From Gemmatimonadaceae bacterium (GTDB lineage Bacteria; Gemmatimonadota; Gemmatimonadetes; Gemmatimonadales; Gemmatimonadaceae): 64,000 nucleotides of DNA. The position numbers and the translations under genes are program-made. Shown here piece by piece: positions 1-9,127 of the stretch. The stretch lies in contig JADKJT010000029.1 of the NCBI GenBank assembly GCA_016720905.1, positions 372,001 through 436,000 of the forward strand, given 5' to 3'. The first letter of the stretch is position 1; each line of letters opens with the position of its first letter. Below the pieces are notes generated by a model that worked only from the letters and a program-made list of their open reading frames with translations, searched no databases and was not told the origin of the DNA.

Positions 1-2392
1 TCGAGCGCAGACCCAGGAGTCGTCCCAGCAGCCCGACCAGCGCCGACTTGCCATCCATGCTGAACGACACGCCCACGTCGGTGCGATAGGGACTGAACGT
101 CGCCGTATCCGAGATGGGGTCGCCCTGGAACAGTTCATAACTGGTGCGGAAATCCAGACCGGGCAGCAGGTCGGTGCGTCCCGAAATTGAGAAGGTGCGA
201 TCGGTGAAGCCGTTGCCCGTATCGGCGCGGACAAAGTCGTACGTCAGCGGTGAGAAGTTCAACGACAGCAGCTTCACCTTCTTGCCGCTCTCCGGATTGG
301 AATCCGCCTCGGCCTTCAGCTTGGCTTCGAACAGCGTCGAGAGATTGACCGAGACGCGATTCTGCTTGAGCGAACCCAGGTAGCCCACGCGTGTCCGCCC
401 CAGTGCACTCAGGTAGGCATCGCTCACCGACGCCTCGGGTGAATAGCTGTACGAAAGGCTGGGAGCGATCGTATGGCGGATGCGCGATACCAGACCGAAG
501 CCGGGCAGAAATCCGTAGATGGTGGGCGACGCGCTGACGGCATAGCTCAACCGTTTCGATTGGCTCACCCAGGTGCCGCCACTGCGCTCGGTGCGCACCC
601 ACATGCCCGAACCCGGATCGACATTCGAGACCTGCACGGACGGTGACACATTCCACGACCCGTGGAAGAACCCCGGCAAGCCCACTGACGTGGTCCAGTC
701 CGCGTCGGTCTTGAAGGTTTTCGCGAACACGCGCGTGCTCCGCTGCGACGTGTCGCGAACGCCGATGATTTCGCGTTGTTCGGGATAGTCGTTGACGTAC
801 TCATTCATCGCAAACGAGTTCTGCCACACGAAATTGCCGATCTTGATCGGCGTTTCAAATCCGGCCGTCATGGTGCGCCGATCGGCGCGGAACCGCGAAC
901 TGTCGATGCCGCCCGTGACACTGTTCGCGTTATAGACGAACGGAAATTGCAGCCCCTGATCAATGCGCTGAGTCTGCGACACCGACACCCGCACCGCCGG
1001 CGTCCAGCTGACCAATCCCTTGCCCAGCGTGCCCGTGGAAACGCTGAGCGACGGGAACGTCATTTCCACCTGCGTGCGGCCGGGATACTGCGTGCGATTG
1101 CCGCCCAGGTTGATCTGCGCCACCCCCACCTTGGTCTGATACGACAGGTCGGACCGGATGGTGGCGTTCGCCGCCACCGGATTGATCGTGGTGGCGCGCT
1201 GGATCTGGGTGTTCTGCACCAAGTTGATCCGCGATGTCAACCGCGTCTGCTTGGAGAAATCCTGATTGTGATTCCAGGTGATGGACGTGTTGGACGAACC
1301 GTTGCGCTGGGCCAGGTACGATACCGCCGTCTCACCCGAAATGAAGCGATCCAGCCACCGATAGCGGTATTCGACATTGCCGCGCACAAAGCCCGGATCG
1401 GAGCTCGTACTGCGCGCGCCGCTGCGCCAATCGAATGACGCCTCGGCGTTCATGTAATCATTGAGCGCGAAGAAGTACCCCATGTTGGTTACACTGCGCC
1501 GATACGACGGACTATTCCGGAACAACTCGGCGATGCCGAAATTCGGCGTCAGCATGCCGCTGCGGCGACCCGAGCGCACGTCCTGAAAGAAGAACGGAAT
1601 CCAGAACACCGGCACCTCACCGATGTACAGGATGCCAGGCCGCGCCACCATCACATTTTCCGACACGAACTTCATGTCGTGCGTGGTGAAATGAAAATGC
1701 GGCTCCTCGTGGTCGCAGTACGTGAACGATCCGTCCTTGGCGTACACGATGTGCTTGCCACTCACCAGCGTGTCCGTGAAGATCGATCCGCGTTGCGCCG
1801 TCAGATACAATTTCTGCCCCGACTCCACCGACGTGGAGAAGGCGCCCGTCTGACCGGATCGCGATTCCAGGTCGTAGTCGATACGGCCGCGTGCAATGAA
1901 GTCGTCGGATTGCGATCGACCCGGATCGCGCAACCACACGGTGTCACCGAGGGCGATGACCCGCTTGGTGGAATCGTTGTAGGTGATCGAGTCACCCACC
2001 AGCATGGTCTCGTCACGCTTGACCGCCGAGGGCTTGCCCTTGAGCACCAGCTCGCGGGTCTTCGCGTCGAACACCACGCGTCCGCCCTGATACTGCACGC
2101 GACGAAAGCCGGGTCGATCCAGCATCTCGCGCATGACGGAGTCGGCCGGCTCCCAGTCGAACGTGAGCACCGCGGGCGCGCGCTTGGCCAGGGAGTCATC
2201 GAGCCGCCCGCCCGCCGTCTTCCGGACCGGCATGGACTTGGGTGCGCTCACCGGTGGCTTGACCGGCGGCTGTGTGCCCGGCGTCGGCTTGACCGGTACC
2301 TGCTGCGCACCCAGCGCGCCGGTGGCCACGAACGCGCACATCGCTAGGGCGCGCGGCGTCGGCCACCACGCCGACCATCGGCGGTGCCTCAC
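1..2392 (-). CDS. lptD: LptD/OstA-like LPS-assembly outer membrane protein (3' end beyond window)
   Basis: The frame is open for 797 codons and runs off the left edge, so the C-terminus is missing. The predicted product begins with an Arg/Trp-rich signal peptide ending near AQQ, then a Pro/Lys-rich spacer. An OstA-type periplasmic N-domain follows (about residues 75-190). A segment with FTYCDHEEPHFHF resembles the Cys/Pro-His region at the N-domain to barrel junction of LptD proteins. The rest is long alternating polar/hydrophobic beta-strands, as expected for an outer membrane barrel. In the known family LptD inserts LPS into the outer leaflet. The GTG start overlaps the tatC stop in a GTGA tetranucleotide, so it is the last gene seen of the tol-tat operon. 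The family assignment is firm; whether this organism makes classical LPS cannot be told from the window. Confidence 0.8.
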   Translation of the reverse strand, partial: MRHRRWSAWWPTPRALAMCAFVATGALGAQQVPVKPTPGTQPPVKPPVSAPKSMPVRKTAGGRLDDSLAKRAPAVLTFDWEPADSVMREMLDRPGFRRVQYQGGRVVFDAKTRELVLKGKPSAVKRDETMLVGDSITYNDSTKRVIALGDTVWLRDPGRSQSDDFIARGRIDYDLESRSGQTGAFSTSVESGQKLYLTAQRGSIFTDTLVSGKHIVYAKDGSFTYCDHEEPHFHFTTHDMKFVSENVMVARPGILYIGEVPVFWIPFFFQDVRSGRRSGMLTPNFGIAELFRNSPSYRRSVTNMGYFFALNDYMNAEASFDWRSGARSTSSDPGFVRGNVEYRYRWLDRFISGETAVSYLAQRNGSSNTSITWNHNQDFSKQTRLTSRINLVQNTQIQRATTINPVAANATIRSDLSYQTKVGVAQINLGGNRTQYPGRTQVEMTFPSLSVSTGTLGKGLVSWTPAVRVSVSQTQRIDQGLQFPFVYNANSVTGGIDSSRFRADRRTMTAGFETPIKIGNFVWQNSFAMNEYVNDYPEQREIIGVRDTSQRSTRVFAKTFKTDADWTTSVGLPGFFHGSWNVSPSVQVSNVDPGSGMWVRTERSGGTWVSQSKRLSYAVSASPTIYGFLPGFGLVSRIRHTIAPSLSYSYSPEASVSDAYLSALGRTRVGYLGSLKQNRVSVNLSTLFEAKLKAEADSNPESGKKVKLLSLNFSPLTYDFVRADTGNGFTDRTFSISGRTDLLPGLDFRTSYELFQGDPISDTATFSPYRTDVGVSFSMDGKSALVGLLGRLLGLRS

Positions 2393-3162
2393 GCCCCGAG
2401 TGTGTCCTGCGCCGCGAGGCGCCGTTCGCGACGCGAGTACACCAGTCGCGAGAGTCCGATGGACAACTCGTACAGGAAGTACAACGGGATCGTCAGCAGG
2501 AACAGCGACGTCGGGTCGCTGCCGGGCGTGATAATCGCCGCGCCAATAATGCACCCGACAAACGCGTGACGCCGGAACTTGGACAGGAACTGCGGCTTCA
2601 CCAACCCGATGGTGGTCAGGAGCAGGATGACAATCGGCATTTCAAACACCGCGCCGAATGCCAGACACATGGCCATGACGAAGCCGAAATACTCGTGCAC
2701 GGTGGGCTTCACCTCCACGGCCGCACTCTGGAAACTCATCAGGAATCCGAACGTGACCGGCAAGACATACACATAGGCCAGCGCCATTCCGGCCAGAAAC
2801 AGGATTGCCGCGCCCACCAACATGGGAATCACGATCTTTTTCTCGTGACCATACAGCGCCGGCGAAAGAAAGCCCCAGACCTGCCAGATAAGGACCGGTG
2901 ACGCCGCGATGAGTCCCAACGCGATCGACGTGTTCATCACGATGTCGAACAGGTCGCTGGGATGCGTCACCATCAACGGGCTGTGCAAGTACGGCTGAAT
3001 GGGCCGTGACAGCAGCGCGATCACATCAATCTGCTTGGTATACAGCAGCGCGAACGCCCCACCGACGCCCAATGCGATCGCAATGGCACACCGAAACAAC
3101 CGCCAGCGCAATTCCTCGAGGTGATCGAGAAACGGCATTTCCGCCTGTGTCATCCCCAACAT
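2389..3162 (-). CDS. tatC: Twin-arginine translocase subunit TatC
   Basis: The product has 257 residues, a normal length for TatC. It carries the family's N-terminal signature FLDHLEELRWR at about residues 11-21 and six predicted hydrophobic segments. TatC is the inner-membrane receptor that binds twin-arginine signal peptides and recruits TatA for export of folded proteins. No tatA or tatB is adjacent. Upstream is cpoB (31 bases) and downstream lptD overlaps by four bases, so it appears co-transcribed with the Tol-Pal genes. Two ATGs (3162 and 3153) could start it, and neither has a strong Shine-Dalgarno. Confidence 0.95.
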   Translation of the reverse strand: MLGMTQAEMPFLDHLEELRWRLFRCAIAIALGVGGAFALLYTKQIDVIALLSRPIQPYLHSPLMVTHPSDLFDIVMNTSIALGLIAASPVLIWQVWGFLSPALYGHEKKIVIPMLVGAAILFLAGMALAYVYVLPVTFGFLMSFQSAAVEVKPTVHEYFGFVMAMCLAFGAVFEMPIVILLLTTIGLVKPQFLSKFRRHAFVGCIIGAAIITPGSDPTSLFLLTIPLYFLYELSIGLSRLVYSRRERRLAAQDTLGA

Positions 3163-3193
3163 CGTGATCCGTACCTGGCGTTTCGAGGAGCCG

Positions 3194-4090
3194 TCAGCGC
3201 AGCAGCTTGAGTTGCTCGGCGGCCAGATCGGCCTCGAGACTCTTCGGATAGCGGCTGACTACGTCCGTCAGCATCTTGCGCGCTTCGGGCGTATTACCCT
3301 GCTGCAGGGCAATCTGTGCCCGCTTGTACAGCGCCGTTGACGCGCGGGGCGATGCCGGGTATTTCGTGACCACCGCCCCATAGGCGGCATCGGCGCCAGC
3401 AAGGTTCTTCTCCTTGTTGAGCGACTCGGCAATGAAATACTGCGCGTCGGGCGCTTGCTCGCTGTCCGGATACTTGGACAGCAGTTCCTGAAAGAGCATG
3501 CGCGCGGTGGACGGACTGCCACGCTTCATCTGATCCGTGCCGTCCTGATACAACTGTGCCGGCCCGGGTCCGCGCGGAGTCGTGTCGACAACGGGCGGAA
3601 CGACACCGGTCGAGGGAGGCACTGACGTCGGTGGCACCGAGGTGCCCACTGGCACCACCGGAGTCGTGACCGGGGGCGTGGCGGCCGCGGCATTGTTGCG
3701 CGCCTCGAGCTCGGCGCGGAACCGGTTCAGATTCGCCTGGCTCTGGCCCAGCAACGCCTGCACCTGCAGCAGCTGCTCCTTGATGTTGCGCAATTCGCCG
3801 CGCACATCGCCCTGAATGCTGACGGTACGCGCACTGATGCGACCGAGCGAGTCGTTGGCCGTGGCAATCAGGCGCGACGCCTGCAGCAGCGCGTCACGTT
3901 GCTCCGTGTCCCGCCGCAACAGCTCGGTGCGCAGCGACGCCACGTCGCTCTGCACGATGCGCACATCGCTCCGCGTCGCAAAACAGCCCCCCGTGGCGAG
4001 CAGCGCCACGAAGGGGATCATCCGCCGCACCCGACGGCCACGCGCCACCGTGCGCGCGTCAACGCACACGGGCGCAGCGTGCCTCATCAC
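3194..4090 (-). CDS. cpoB: Tol-Pal associated TPR lipoprotein (CpoB/YbgF-like)
   Basis: The 298-residue product has a hydrophobic N-terminus with a possible lipobox (LATGGC, Cys36). A Glu/Gln/Arg-rich coiled coil follows (about 40-130), then a Pro/Val/Thr-rich linker (137-170) and TPR-like repeats to the end (178-298). This is the CpoB layout: coiled-coil oligomerisation plus TPR contact with TolA, linking outer-membrane constriction to peptidoglycan synthesis. The lipid anchor is unusual, because E. coli CpoB is soluble in the periplasm. The GTG start overlaps the pal stop (GTGA at 4087-4090), so translation is probably coupled. Confidence 0.85.
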   Translation of the reverse strand: MMRHAAPVCVDARTVARGRRVRRMIPFVALLATGGCFATRSDVRIVQSDVASLRTELLRRDTEQRDALLQASRLIATANDSLGRISARTVSIQGDVRGELRNIKEQLLQVQALLGQSQANLNRFRAELEARNNAAAATPPVTTPVVPVGTSVPPTSVPPSTGVVPPVVDTTPRGPGPAQLYQDGTDQMKRGSPSTARMLFQELLSKYPDSEQAPDAQYFIAESLNKEKNLAGADAAYGAVVTKYPASPRASTALYKRAQIALQQGNTPEARKMLTDVVSRYPKSLEADLAAEQLKLLR

Positions 4091-4647
4091 GGCGCGCGAA
4101 GCTGGTCGCCGCCGGCGATGATCTCGAACTCGTCGCGACGATTCTTTGCCCAGGCTTCCTCACCCGTTCCCTGCACCGCCGGACGCTCGCGACCAAACGT
4201 GGTGGTCTCGATGCGCGAGGCATCGATGCCCCGATCGGTCAGGTAACGCTTGGCCGATTCCGACCGACGGCGACCCAGCGCAATGTTGTACTCATCGCTG
4301 CCACGGTCATCGCAGTGGCCCGCAATGCGAATGCGCAGCTGCGGATTGGCGTTGAGGATCTTGATCTTGTCGTCCAGCGAGGCCTTCGCGTCGTCGCGCA
4401 GATCGTCGGCGTCGTACTCGAAGTAGATCGTCGACAGCACCGCGGCCCGCGCGGCCGCGACCTTGGCCGCCATCTCGGCCGAGTTGTCGGTGTTCCGCGG
4501 CGTCGTCGGCTCGGTGCGCGTCGGGGTCGGAGCCGGATTGGTCGCGGGCGTCGGCGGCGTCACGACGGGTGTCGTCTTCTTCTTGCATGCGCCAAGCGCC
4601 AGCGCGGAGGCCGCCAGCAGCACGAACAGACGAGACGAACGAATCAT
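4087..4647 (-). CDS. pal: Peptidoglycan-associated lipoprotein Pal
   Basis: The 186-residue lipoprotein has a signal peptide ending in ALGAC (lipidated Cys21), a Pro/Thr-rich linker, and a C-terminal OmpA-like domain. That domain contains GHCDDRGSDEYN and NRRDEF, the meso-DAP and peptidoglycan-binding motifs. Pal tethers the outer membrane to the cell wall and is mobilised by TolB at division. I chose the ATG at 4647 because GGAG lies 9 bases upstream; an in-frame TTG at 4662 is open but less likely. It lies 45 bases after tolB and overlaps cpoB, in the classical tolB-pal-cpoB order. Confidence 0.93.
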   Translation of the reverse strand: MIRSSRLFVLLAASALALGACKKKTTPVVTPPTPATNPAPTPTRTEPTTPRNTDNSAEMAAKVAAARAAVLSTIYFEYDADDLRDDAKASLDDKIKILNANPQLRIRIAGHCDDRGSDEYNIALGRRRSESAKRYLTDRGIDASRIETTTFGRERPAVQGTGEEAWAKNRRDEFEIIAGGDQLRAP

Positions 4648-4692
4648 GTCGAAAAGCTCCAAAGGTGGAGGTGAAAGAGAATCAAGACGGAC

Positions 4693-6006
4693 CTACGGTG
4701 ACATCTGTCGAGGCGACCAGGCGGCCAGTCGCGCCGCCGAACCGGTTTTCAACTGCCGCGTGCGACCGGATTCGACATCGACTACCCACAGCTGACGCAC
4801 CCCACTGCGATCGGACGTGAACACCAGGTGACGTGAATCCGGCGCCCAACTGGGATCCTCATTGCGACCTTCCGACGCGACCGATCGCATGGATTGATCG
4901 CGCAGGTTGATCGTCATGATCTGCTTGCTGTTTCCGTTCAGCGACTGAAAGGCGATCAGGCGTCCGTCGGGAGACCAGTCGGGACCCGTGCGATTGTTGC
5001 GATCCCCATACGTGGAGGCATTCAGCACTTCGGCGTTCGTGCCGTCCACATCGCTAATATACACATCGCTTGGGCCGGAGCGGTCACTCATGAACACGAT
5101 TCGCTGACCGTCCGGACTGAAGGACGGTTGCAGGCTTGCACGGCCGCGCCCGGACGTGATTCGCCGGGGCGCGCCTCCCTCGATGGGAACGGCATACATG
5201 TCCGTCCCGTTTTCGCCCACCCGAGCGAAAATCACCGTGCGACCGTCTGGCGAAATGGCGGGCGAGATGTCGTTGCTGTTGGGCGCGGAGGCCAACACGC
5301 GCTGCGCGCCGGTCGTCAGGTCAACAAACATCAGCGGGTTCCGCCCGCCATCCAGGACACTGTAGACCAACGCCCGACCAGACGGCACCCACTGTGCCGA
5401 CATCCCTGACGGGGTCACAGGGATCACATTTGCGCCGTCGCTGTCAATTGTCCACACCCGGCCGTCGCGAGTGAATGCGATGCGCGTCTGAGCAATGCCA
5501 CGCTGCCCGGTGATCCACTCAACGATGCCGTCCGAAATCCCGTGCACCGCCATGCGCCACGTCGGCGAACCGGCCGGCGCGGGCAGGGGAAAGTCTTTCT
5601 GGTTGACGACGGCCTTCTTGGCCACATCATGTAGCGCGATACGTAGCCAGCCGGACGGCAACAGGGTTCCCTGCACGACACCATCAGCGCCCAGCTTGCT
5701 GTACAGCGCGTAGTTCGCGGGCCCGATCGGGGCCGCCACACTCGACGACGCGATGATCGTGAACTGATCGCTGAAATCCAGGTCGCGTGACAGCATAGTG
5801 GCTAACGAGTCACCCATCGGCCCCGATATCGGCTGGACCAGCACGCCCGTCTTCTGACCCGCTCGCACGCTGAGGCCAAGTGTGACCCCGGGCTGGCGGT
5901 CCTGAGCGTCCACCGCAGCGGCCGTTCCCGCCAGCCACAGCACCGCAAAGGTTGCTCGAAGTGCAGAGGTGCGCCCAAGGGCGCGGAGGGTGGCGAATGG
6001 CATCAT
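4693..6006 (-). CDS. tolB: Tol-Pal system periplasmic protein TolB
   Basis: The 437-residue product has a signal peptide ending near VDAQ, an N-terminal alpha/beta domain (about 40-165), and a C-terminal six-bladed propeller. The propeller has repeated SPDGxxIxF blade motifs (for example FSPDGQRIVF and WSPDGRLIAF). TolB binds Pal and is pulled by TolA to release Pal from peptidoglycan. The frame is open further upstream, but that stretch lies inside the tolA-like gene and encodes Arg/Pro-rich sequence. The ATG at 6006 (or 6003), just after the tolA-like stop, is therefore preferred. Confidence 0.93.
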   Translation of the reverse strand: MMPFATLRALGRTSALRATFAVLWLAGTAAAVDAQDRQPGVTLGLSVRAGQKTGVLVQPISGPMGDSLATMLSRDLDFSDQFTIIASSSVAAPIGPANYALYSKLGADGVVQGTLLPSGWLRIALHDVAKKAVVNQKDFPLPAPAGSPTWRMAVHGISDGIVEWITGQRGIAQTRIAFTRDGRVWTIDSDGANVIPVTPSGMSAQWVPSGRALVYSVLDGGRNPLMFVDLTTGAQRVLASAPNSNDISPAISPDGRTVIFARVGENGTDMYAVPIEGGAPRRITSGRGRASLQPSFSPDGQRIVFMSDRSGPSDVYISDVDGTNAEVLNASTYGDRNNRTGPDWSPDGRLIAFQSLNGNSKQIMTINLRDQSMRSVASEGRNEDPSWAPDSRHLVFTSDRSGVRQLWVVDVESGRTRQLKTGSAARLAAWSPRQMSP

Positions 6007-6010
6007 GAGG

Positions 6011-6757
6011 TCAAGGGCGGAGCGCGTAGTCAAATGTGAAATAGACAATGAGGACATCGTCGCTCCAGCCGGACGGCAGCGGCCCAAAGGTGCGCGCGGT
6101 GCCCACCGACTCCACCGTGGCCTGCGCTTCAAGATCAAACGACCGATCGCCGGACGCCTTGACGATTTCGATACCGGTGACGGAGCCATCACGGCGAATG
6201 ACGAACTTCACCTCGGTCACCAGCGCGGCCGACACCCGCCGAGGCGAATAGGCCAACGTCAGCTGGCGCACGATGTTGTTCAGATACCCAGGGAACGGGA
6301 ACGCGATCCCCTCCGTGCGCATGTTGCGCACGTCTGCCCCTTTCCCACCGTCCTGGCCGCTGCCGGCCTTCGGCAACGCGGCCTTGGTCGCCGAGGCAGC
6401 CTTGGCCCCTGCCGCCTTTGAGCGTACCGCTGATGGAGTCGCCTTGGGGGTCGCTGCCGCCGGCGCCTTCTTGCTCGGCAATGCCTTCTCGACCGGCGCT
6501 CGCTCGGCACCAGAGGGTGCAGCCGCCGTACTGGCCATTGCCGCGTCCTTCGACGTCACGACCCCCGCCTGACGAACACCCTTGGGAGCGCCGATCAGCT
6601 CGACGCGATAAATGGGCGGGCGTGGGGCATCCTGTTGGAGCCCCCACACCACCAGCGCAGCCAGGAAACTCAGGTGAATGACACCAGAGACAGCCAACCC
6701 CGTCCGGAGCGCTCCGGACGCCGACGCGTTCCGCCGACGCGCGACCAGCAGGGTCAC
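6011..6757 (-). CDS. tolA: TolA/TonB-type energy-transducing protein
   Basis: The 248-residue product has a single N-terminal membrane segment (about 18-42). An Ala/Lys/Pro-rich periplasmic linker follows (70-140), then a C-terminal TonB-type domain (about 160-245) with VKFVIRRDGSV-like strands. By position between tolR and tolB it takes the TolA role, transmitting proton-motive force from TolQ/TolR to TolB-Pal. The linker is far shorter than the helical arm of E. coli TolA, and the C-domain looks more like TonB, so a TonB label is equally fair. The GTG start overlaps the tolR stop by four bases (GTGA). Confidence 0.85.
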   Translation of the reverse strand: MTLLVARRRNASASGALRTGLAVSGVIHLSFLAALVVWGLQQDAPRPPIYRVELIGAPKGVRQAGVVTSKDAAMASTAAAPSGAERAPVEKALPSKKAPAAATPKATPSAVRSKAAGAKAASATKAALPKAGSGQDGGKGADVRNMRTEGIAFPFPGYLNNIVRQLTLAYSPRRVSAALVTEVKFVIRRDGSVTGIEIVKASGDRSFDLEAQATVESVGTARTFGPLPSGWSDDVLIVYFTFDYALRP

Positions 6758-7167
6758 GGCGGAGTCTCCGGCTCGCCCACCAGCCCCACATCCGTGACGC
6801 CGGCGGCCTTGGCCGCTGCAATCACCCGCAGCACGGTGCCGTAGTCGACGTTTTCGTCCGCACGCACGAACACGCCGCCACCGCCCTTCTTGTCGGACAG
6901 GGCCTTGATACTGGCGGAGAAATCACGATAGCTCAATAGGACGTCGTCGGCGTAGATGCGACCGCGCCGGTCGATGGTGACCACCAGCCCGCTCTTTGCA
7001 TCCAGCGGGCGCACGTCGGCCTTGGGCAGTGCGATGTCCACCCCACCCTGCATGATGGGCGCCGTGATCATGAAGATCACCATCAACAGCATCATCACGT
7101 CAATCAGCGAGACCACGTTGATCTCGCCGTTGACGCCCATGCGGTCACCGCGATGACGGCCGCGCAT
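6754..7167 (-). CDS. tolR: ExbD/TolR biopolymer transport protein
   Basis: The 137-residue product has one N-terminal membrane helix holding the proton-path aspartate (NVVSLIDVMMLLMVIFMI, Asp23). A periplasmic ExbD/TolR domain follows. With TolQ it forms the proton-driven motor powering the TolA-like protein. It starts seven bases after the tolQ stop. The C-terminal domain is Gly-rich around KGGGGVF. TolR is preferred over ExbD because of the neighbouring tolB and pal. Confidence 0.92.
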   Translation of the reverse strand: MRGRHRGDRMGVNGEINVVSLIDVMMLLMVIFMITAPIMQGGVDIALPKADVRPLDAKSGLVVTIDRRGRIYADDVLLSYRDFSASIKALSDKKGGGGVFVRADENVDYGTVLRVIAAAKAAGVTDVGLVGEPETPP

Positions 7168-7173
7168 AGTGAA

Positions 7174-7908
7174 TCAAATCCTGCCTTCGCGCACCATCAG
7201 CGCGATGAGTTCCGATCCGAAACCTTCCAGCGATCCATCAAACCGATTCAACCGCGCCGCAAAGATGTTGTACGCGAACGCCGCCGGAATGGCCACGGTC
7301 AGGGCGGCCGCAGTGGCCAGCAGCGCCGTGGCGATACCTGGCGCGACGGCACTGATATTCCCCGACCCTTTCTGGACGATGCCGTCGAACGCACTGATCA
7401 CGCCGAGCACGGTGCCCAGCAAGCCGATCAGCGGACTGACACTGCCCACCGTGGCCAACCACGGGATGAACTGGCCCAACGCCTCGCGCTCCTTGCCCGA
7501 CTCGGCATCGAGCACCAGTCGCAGCGCCTCGACTTGCGAACCGGACAGTCGCGCCGTGCGCTCCGCGGTCGCTCCCATCGCCGGCTTGGTGTCGTTCAGG
7601 AACTGCACGGCGCGGGCGAACACCGCCGTAAACGCACTGCTCTTCGCGCGCTGCGCCAGCTGTATGGCCTCGTCAATGCCGCGCGCGCGTTCGAAGTCGT
7701 TCACGAAGGCCCGACCATTGGACTCCGCGACCCGGAATGCGCGCCACTTGGCAAACATGATGGCCCACGAAAGCAACGACAGCGCGACAAGCAGGAGCAG
7801 CACGCCCTTCGTGACGAGATCCGAGCGAAGAATCATTCCCACCAGCGAGCCCGACGTCGTGGACGGCTTCGCCCCCAACTGCAGCAAGGCCAGCATCATC
7901 ACCGGCAT
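7174..7908 (-). CDS. tolQ: MotA/TolQ/ExbB proton channel protein
   Basis: The 244-residue product has the MotA/TolQ/ExbB architecture: an N-terminal membrane helix (about 30-55), a cytoplasmic middle, and two closely spaced C-terminal helices. Those helices hold WLATVGSVSPLIGLLGTV and GIATALLATAAALTVAIPA, the family's pore-lining signature. It is the stator channel that feeds proton flow to TolR and TolA. The ATG at 7908 lies five bases after the epimerase stop with GAGCGGG just upstream. The longer open frame would overlap the epimerase heavily and encodes no family sequence. Confidence 0.92.
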   Translation of the reverse strand: MPVMMLALLQLGAKPSTTSGSLVGMILRSDLVTKGVLLLLVALSLLSWAIMFAKWRAFRVAESNGRAFVNDFERARGIDEAIQLAQRAKSSAFTAVFARAVQFLNDTKPAMGATAERTARLSGSQVEALRLVLDAESGKEREALGQFIPWLATVGSVSPLIGLLGTVLGVISAFDGIVQKGSGNISAVAPGIATALLATAAALTVAIPAAFAYNIFAARLNRFDGSLEGFGSELIALMVREGRI

Positions 7909-7913
7909 CCCGC

Positions 7914-8885
7914 TCAACGCGTGATCGCGCCGGTACGGCGCCCCGCAAAGTAGCGATACGTATTGGCGAGCCCGTCCGGCAGCGACACCGTGGGTGTCCA
8001 CCCCAGCACCTCGCGCGCCTTGCTGGTCTGGAGCGCCGACCGCGCCAACTCACCAGCCCGCGCCGGCGCATAGTCGATGGCCGCCGTGGCACCCGCCACT
8101 GACTGCAGTGTGGTCGCCAGCGTATTCACCGACGTCTCGATGCTGGTGCCGATGTTGAACGCTCGCGCGTCAAGCCGACCGGGCTTGGGCAGCGTCTCGG
8201 ACGTGGCGGCCGCGAAGTTCGCGTTCGCCACATCGCCAGCGTACACGTAGTCCCGAGTCTGCTCGCCATCGCCATACACCGTGAGGGCACGACCATCGAG
8301 AATGCGATTGCAGAAAATGGCCACCACGCCGGCTTCCCCATGCGGGTCCTGACGCGGACCGTACACATTGCCATAGCGCAACGCCACGGTATCCAGTCCA
8401 TGCACGCGTCCGTAATACGCGAGGTAGTACTCCACCGACAACTTCGTGATCCCGTACGGGGATTCCGGATCCTTGGCGAAGACCTCCGTACTGGGTGGCG
8501 GATCGAAGTCGCCGTAGAGCGCTCCGCCCGTCGACGAGAAGACGACGCGTGTCGCGTGTCCGCTGGCCTGTACGGCCTGCATGATATTCAGCGTGCCGAG
8601 GATGTTGCGGGTGGCATCGTACACCGGATCGAGCACGCTCCGACGCACATCGATTTGCGCCGCCAGGTGACAGATGACATCGAAGCCGCCGTCACGGACG
8701 AGTGCTGCGGCCTCTGGTGTGGTGATATCTCCGCGCACAAAGCGCGCCGACGGTGGCAGATTTTCTTCGCGACCGCTGGACAGGTCGTCGAGTACGGTAA
8801 CGTCCCAACCGCCGGCGACGAATCGATCGCCCACATGCGACCCGATAAAGCCCGCGCCACCGGTCACCAGTACCGTCTTCGCCAT
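7914..8885 (-). CDS. NAD-dependent sugar epimerase/dehydratase (GalE-like)
   Basis: This is a 323-residue extended short-chain dehydrogenase. It has an N-terminal NAD-binding GGAGFIGSH, an SSTGGALYG segment and the catalytic YGITK (Tyr-x3-Lys). It resembles UDP-glucose 4-epimerases, and substrate specificity cannot be read from the sequence. The start at 8885 is supported by GAGGAAG about 7 bases upstream; an upstream in-frame ATG adds 12 unconserved residues. It is first in the apparent operon that continues into tolQ, which suggests a link between nucleotide-sugar supply and envelope building, although co-transcription may be incidental. Confidence 0.85.
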   Translation of the reverse strand: MAKTVLVTGGAGFIGSHVGDRFVAGGWDVTVLDDLSSGREENLPPSARFVRGDITTPEAAALVRDGGFDVICHLAAQIDVRRSVLDPVYDATRNILGTLNIMQAVQASGHATRVVFSSTGGALYGDFDPPPSTEVFAKDPESPYGITKLSVEYYLAYYGRVHGLDTVALRYGNVYGPRQDPHGEAGVVAIFCNRILDGRALTVYGDGEQTRDYVYAGDVANANFAAATSETLPKPGRLDARAFNIGTSIETSVNTLATTLQSVAGATAAIDYAPARAGELARSALQTSKAREVLGWTPTVSLPDGLANTYRYFAGRRTGAITR

Positions 8886-9019
8886 GCCGTCACTTCCTCG
8901 CGCCAGGGTTGTCAGCATCATCTCACCCGATGCGGCGACAGCACTCCACGGTCGGTGACCACAAAGCGCGCACGGCCGCTCGGCTCATTGAGACGTTCGG
9001 AATCCCACAATGTACACAC

Positions 9020-9046
9020 GCGCTCGCGACAAGGGGTCGCGAGCGC
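9020..9046 (-). terminator. GC-rich perfect hairpin downstream of the LysM gene
   Basis: An 11-bp perfect stem (GCGCTCGCGAC pairing with GTCGCGAGCGC) surrounds a 5-base loop. It sits in the 242-base gap between the LysM gene stop and the epimerase start. There is no U-tract on the minus strand, so it may be a terminator that works without one, or a transcript-stabilising structure. A second, weaker dyad (GCGAACG/CGTTCGC) lies at 9091-9120. Nothing else gene-like is visible in the gap. Confidence 0.45.
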
Positions 9047-9127
9047 GCTTCGACGTTTTGTGGAGACACACAGAACGTGAGGTGAATCACGCGAACGCCC
9101 CCCCGCAGGGAGTCGTTCGCAACCAAC

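Noticed and set aside
6007..6192. Longer N-terminus for TolB
   Set aside because: The extra 62 residues lie inside the tolA-like gene and are Arg/Pro-rich, not a signal peptide.
9020..9046. Attachment site or REP element
   Set aside because: It is a simple perfect hairpin after a gene end with no second copy in the window, so a terminator-like role is more likely.
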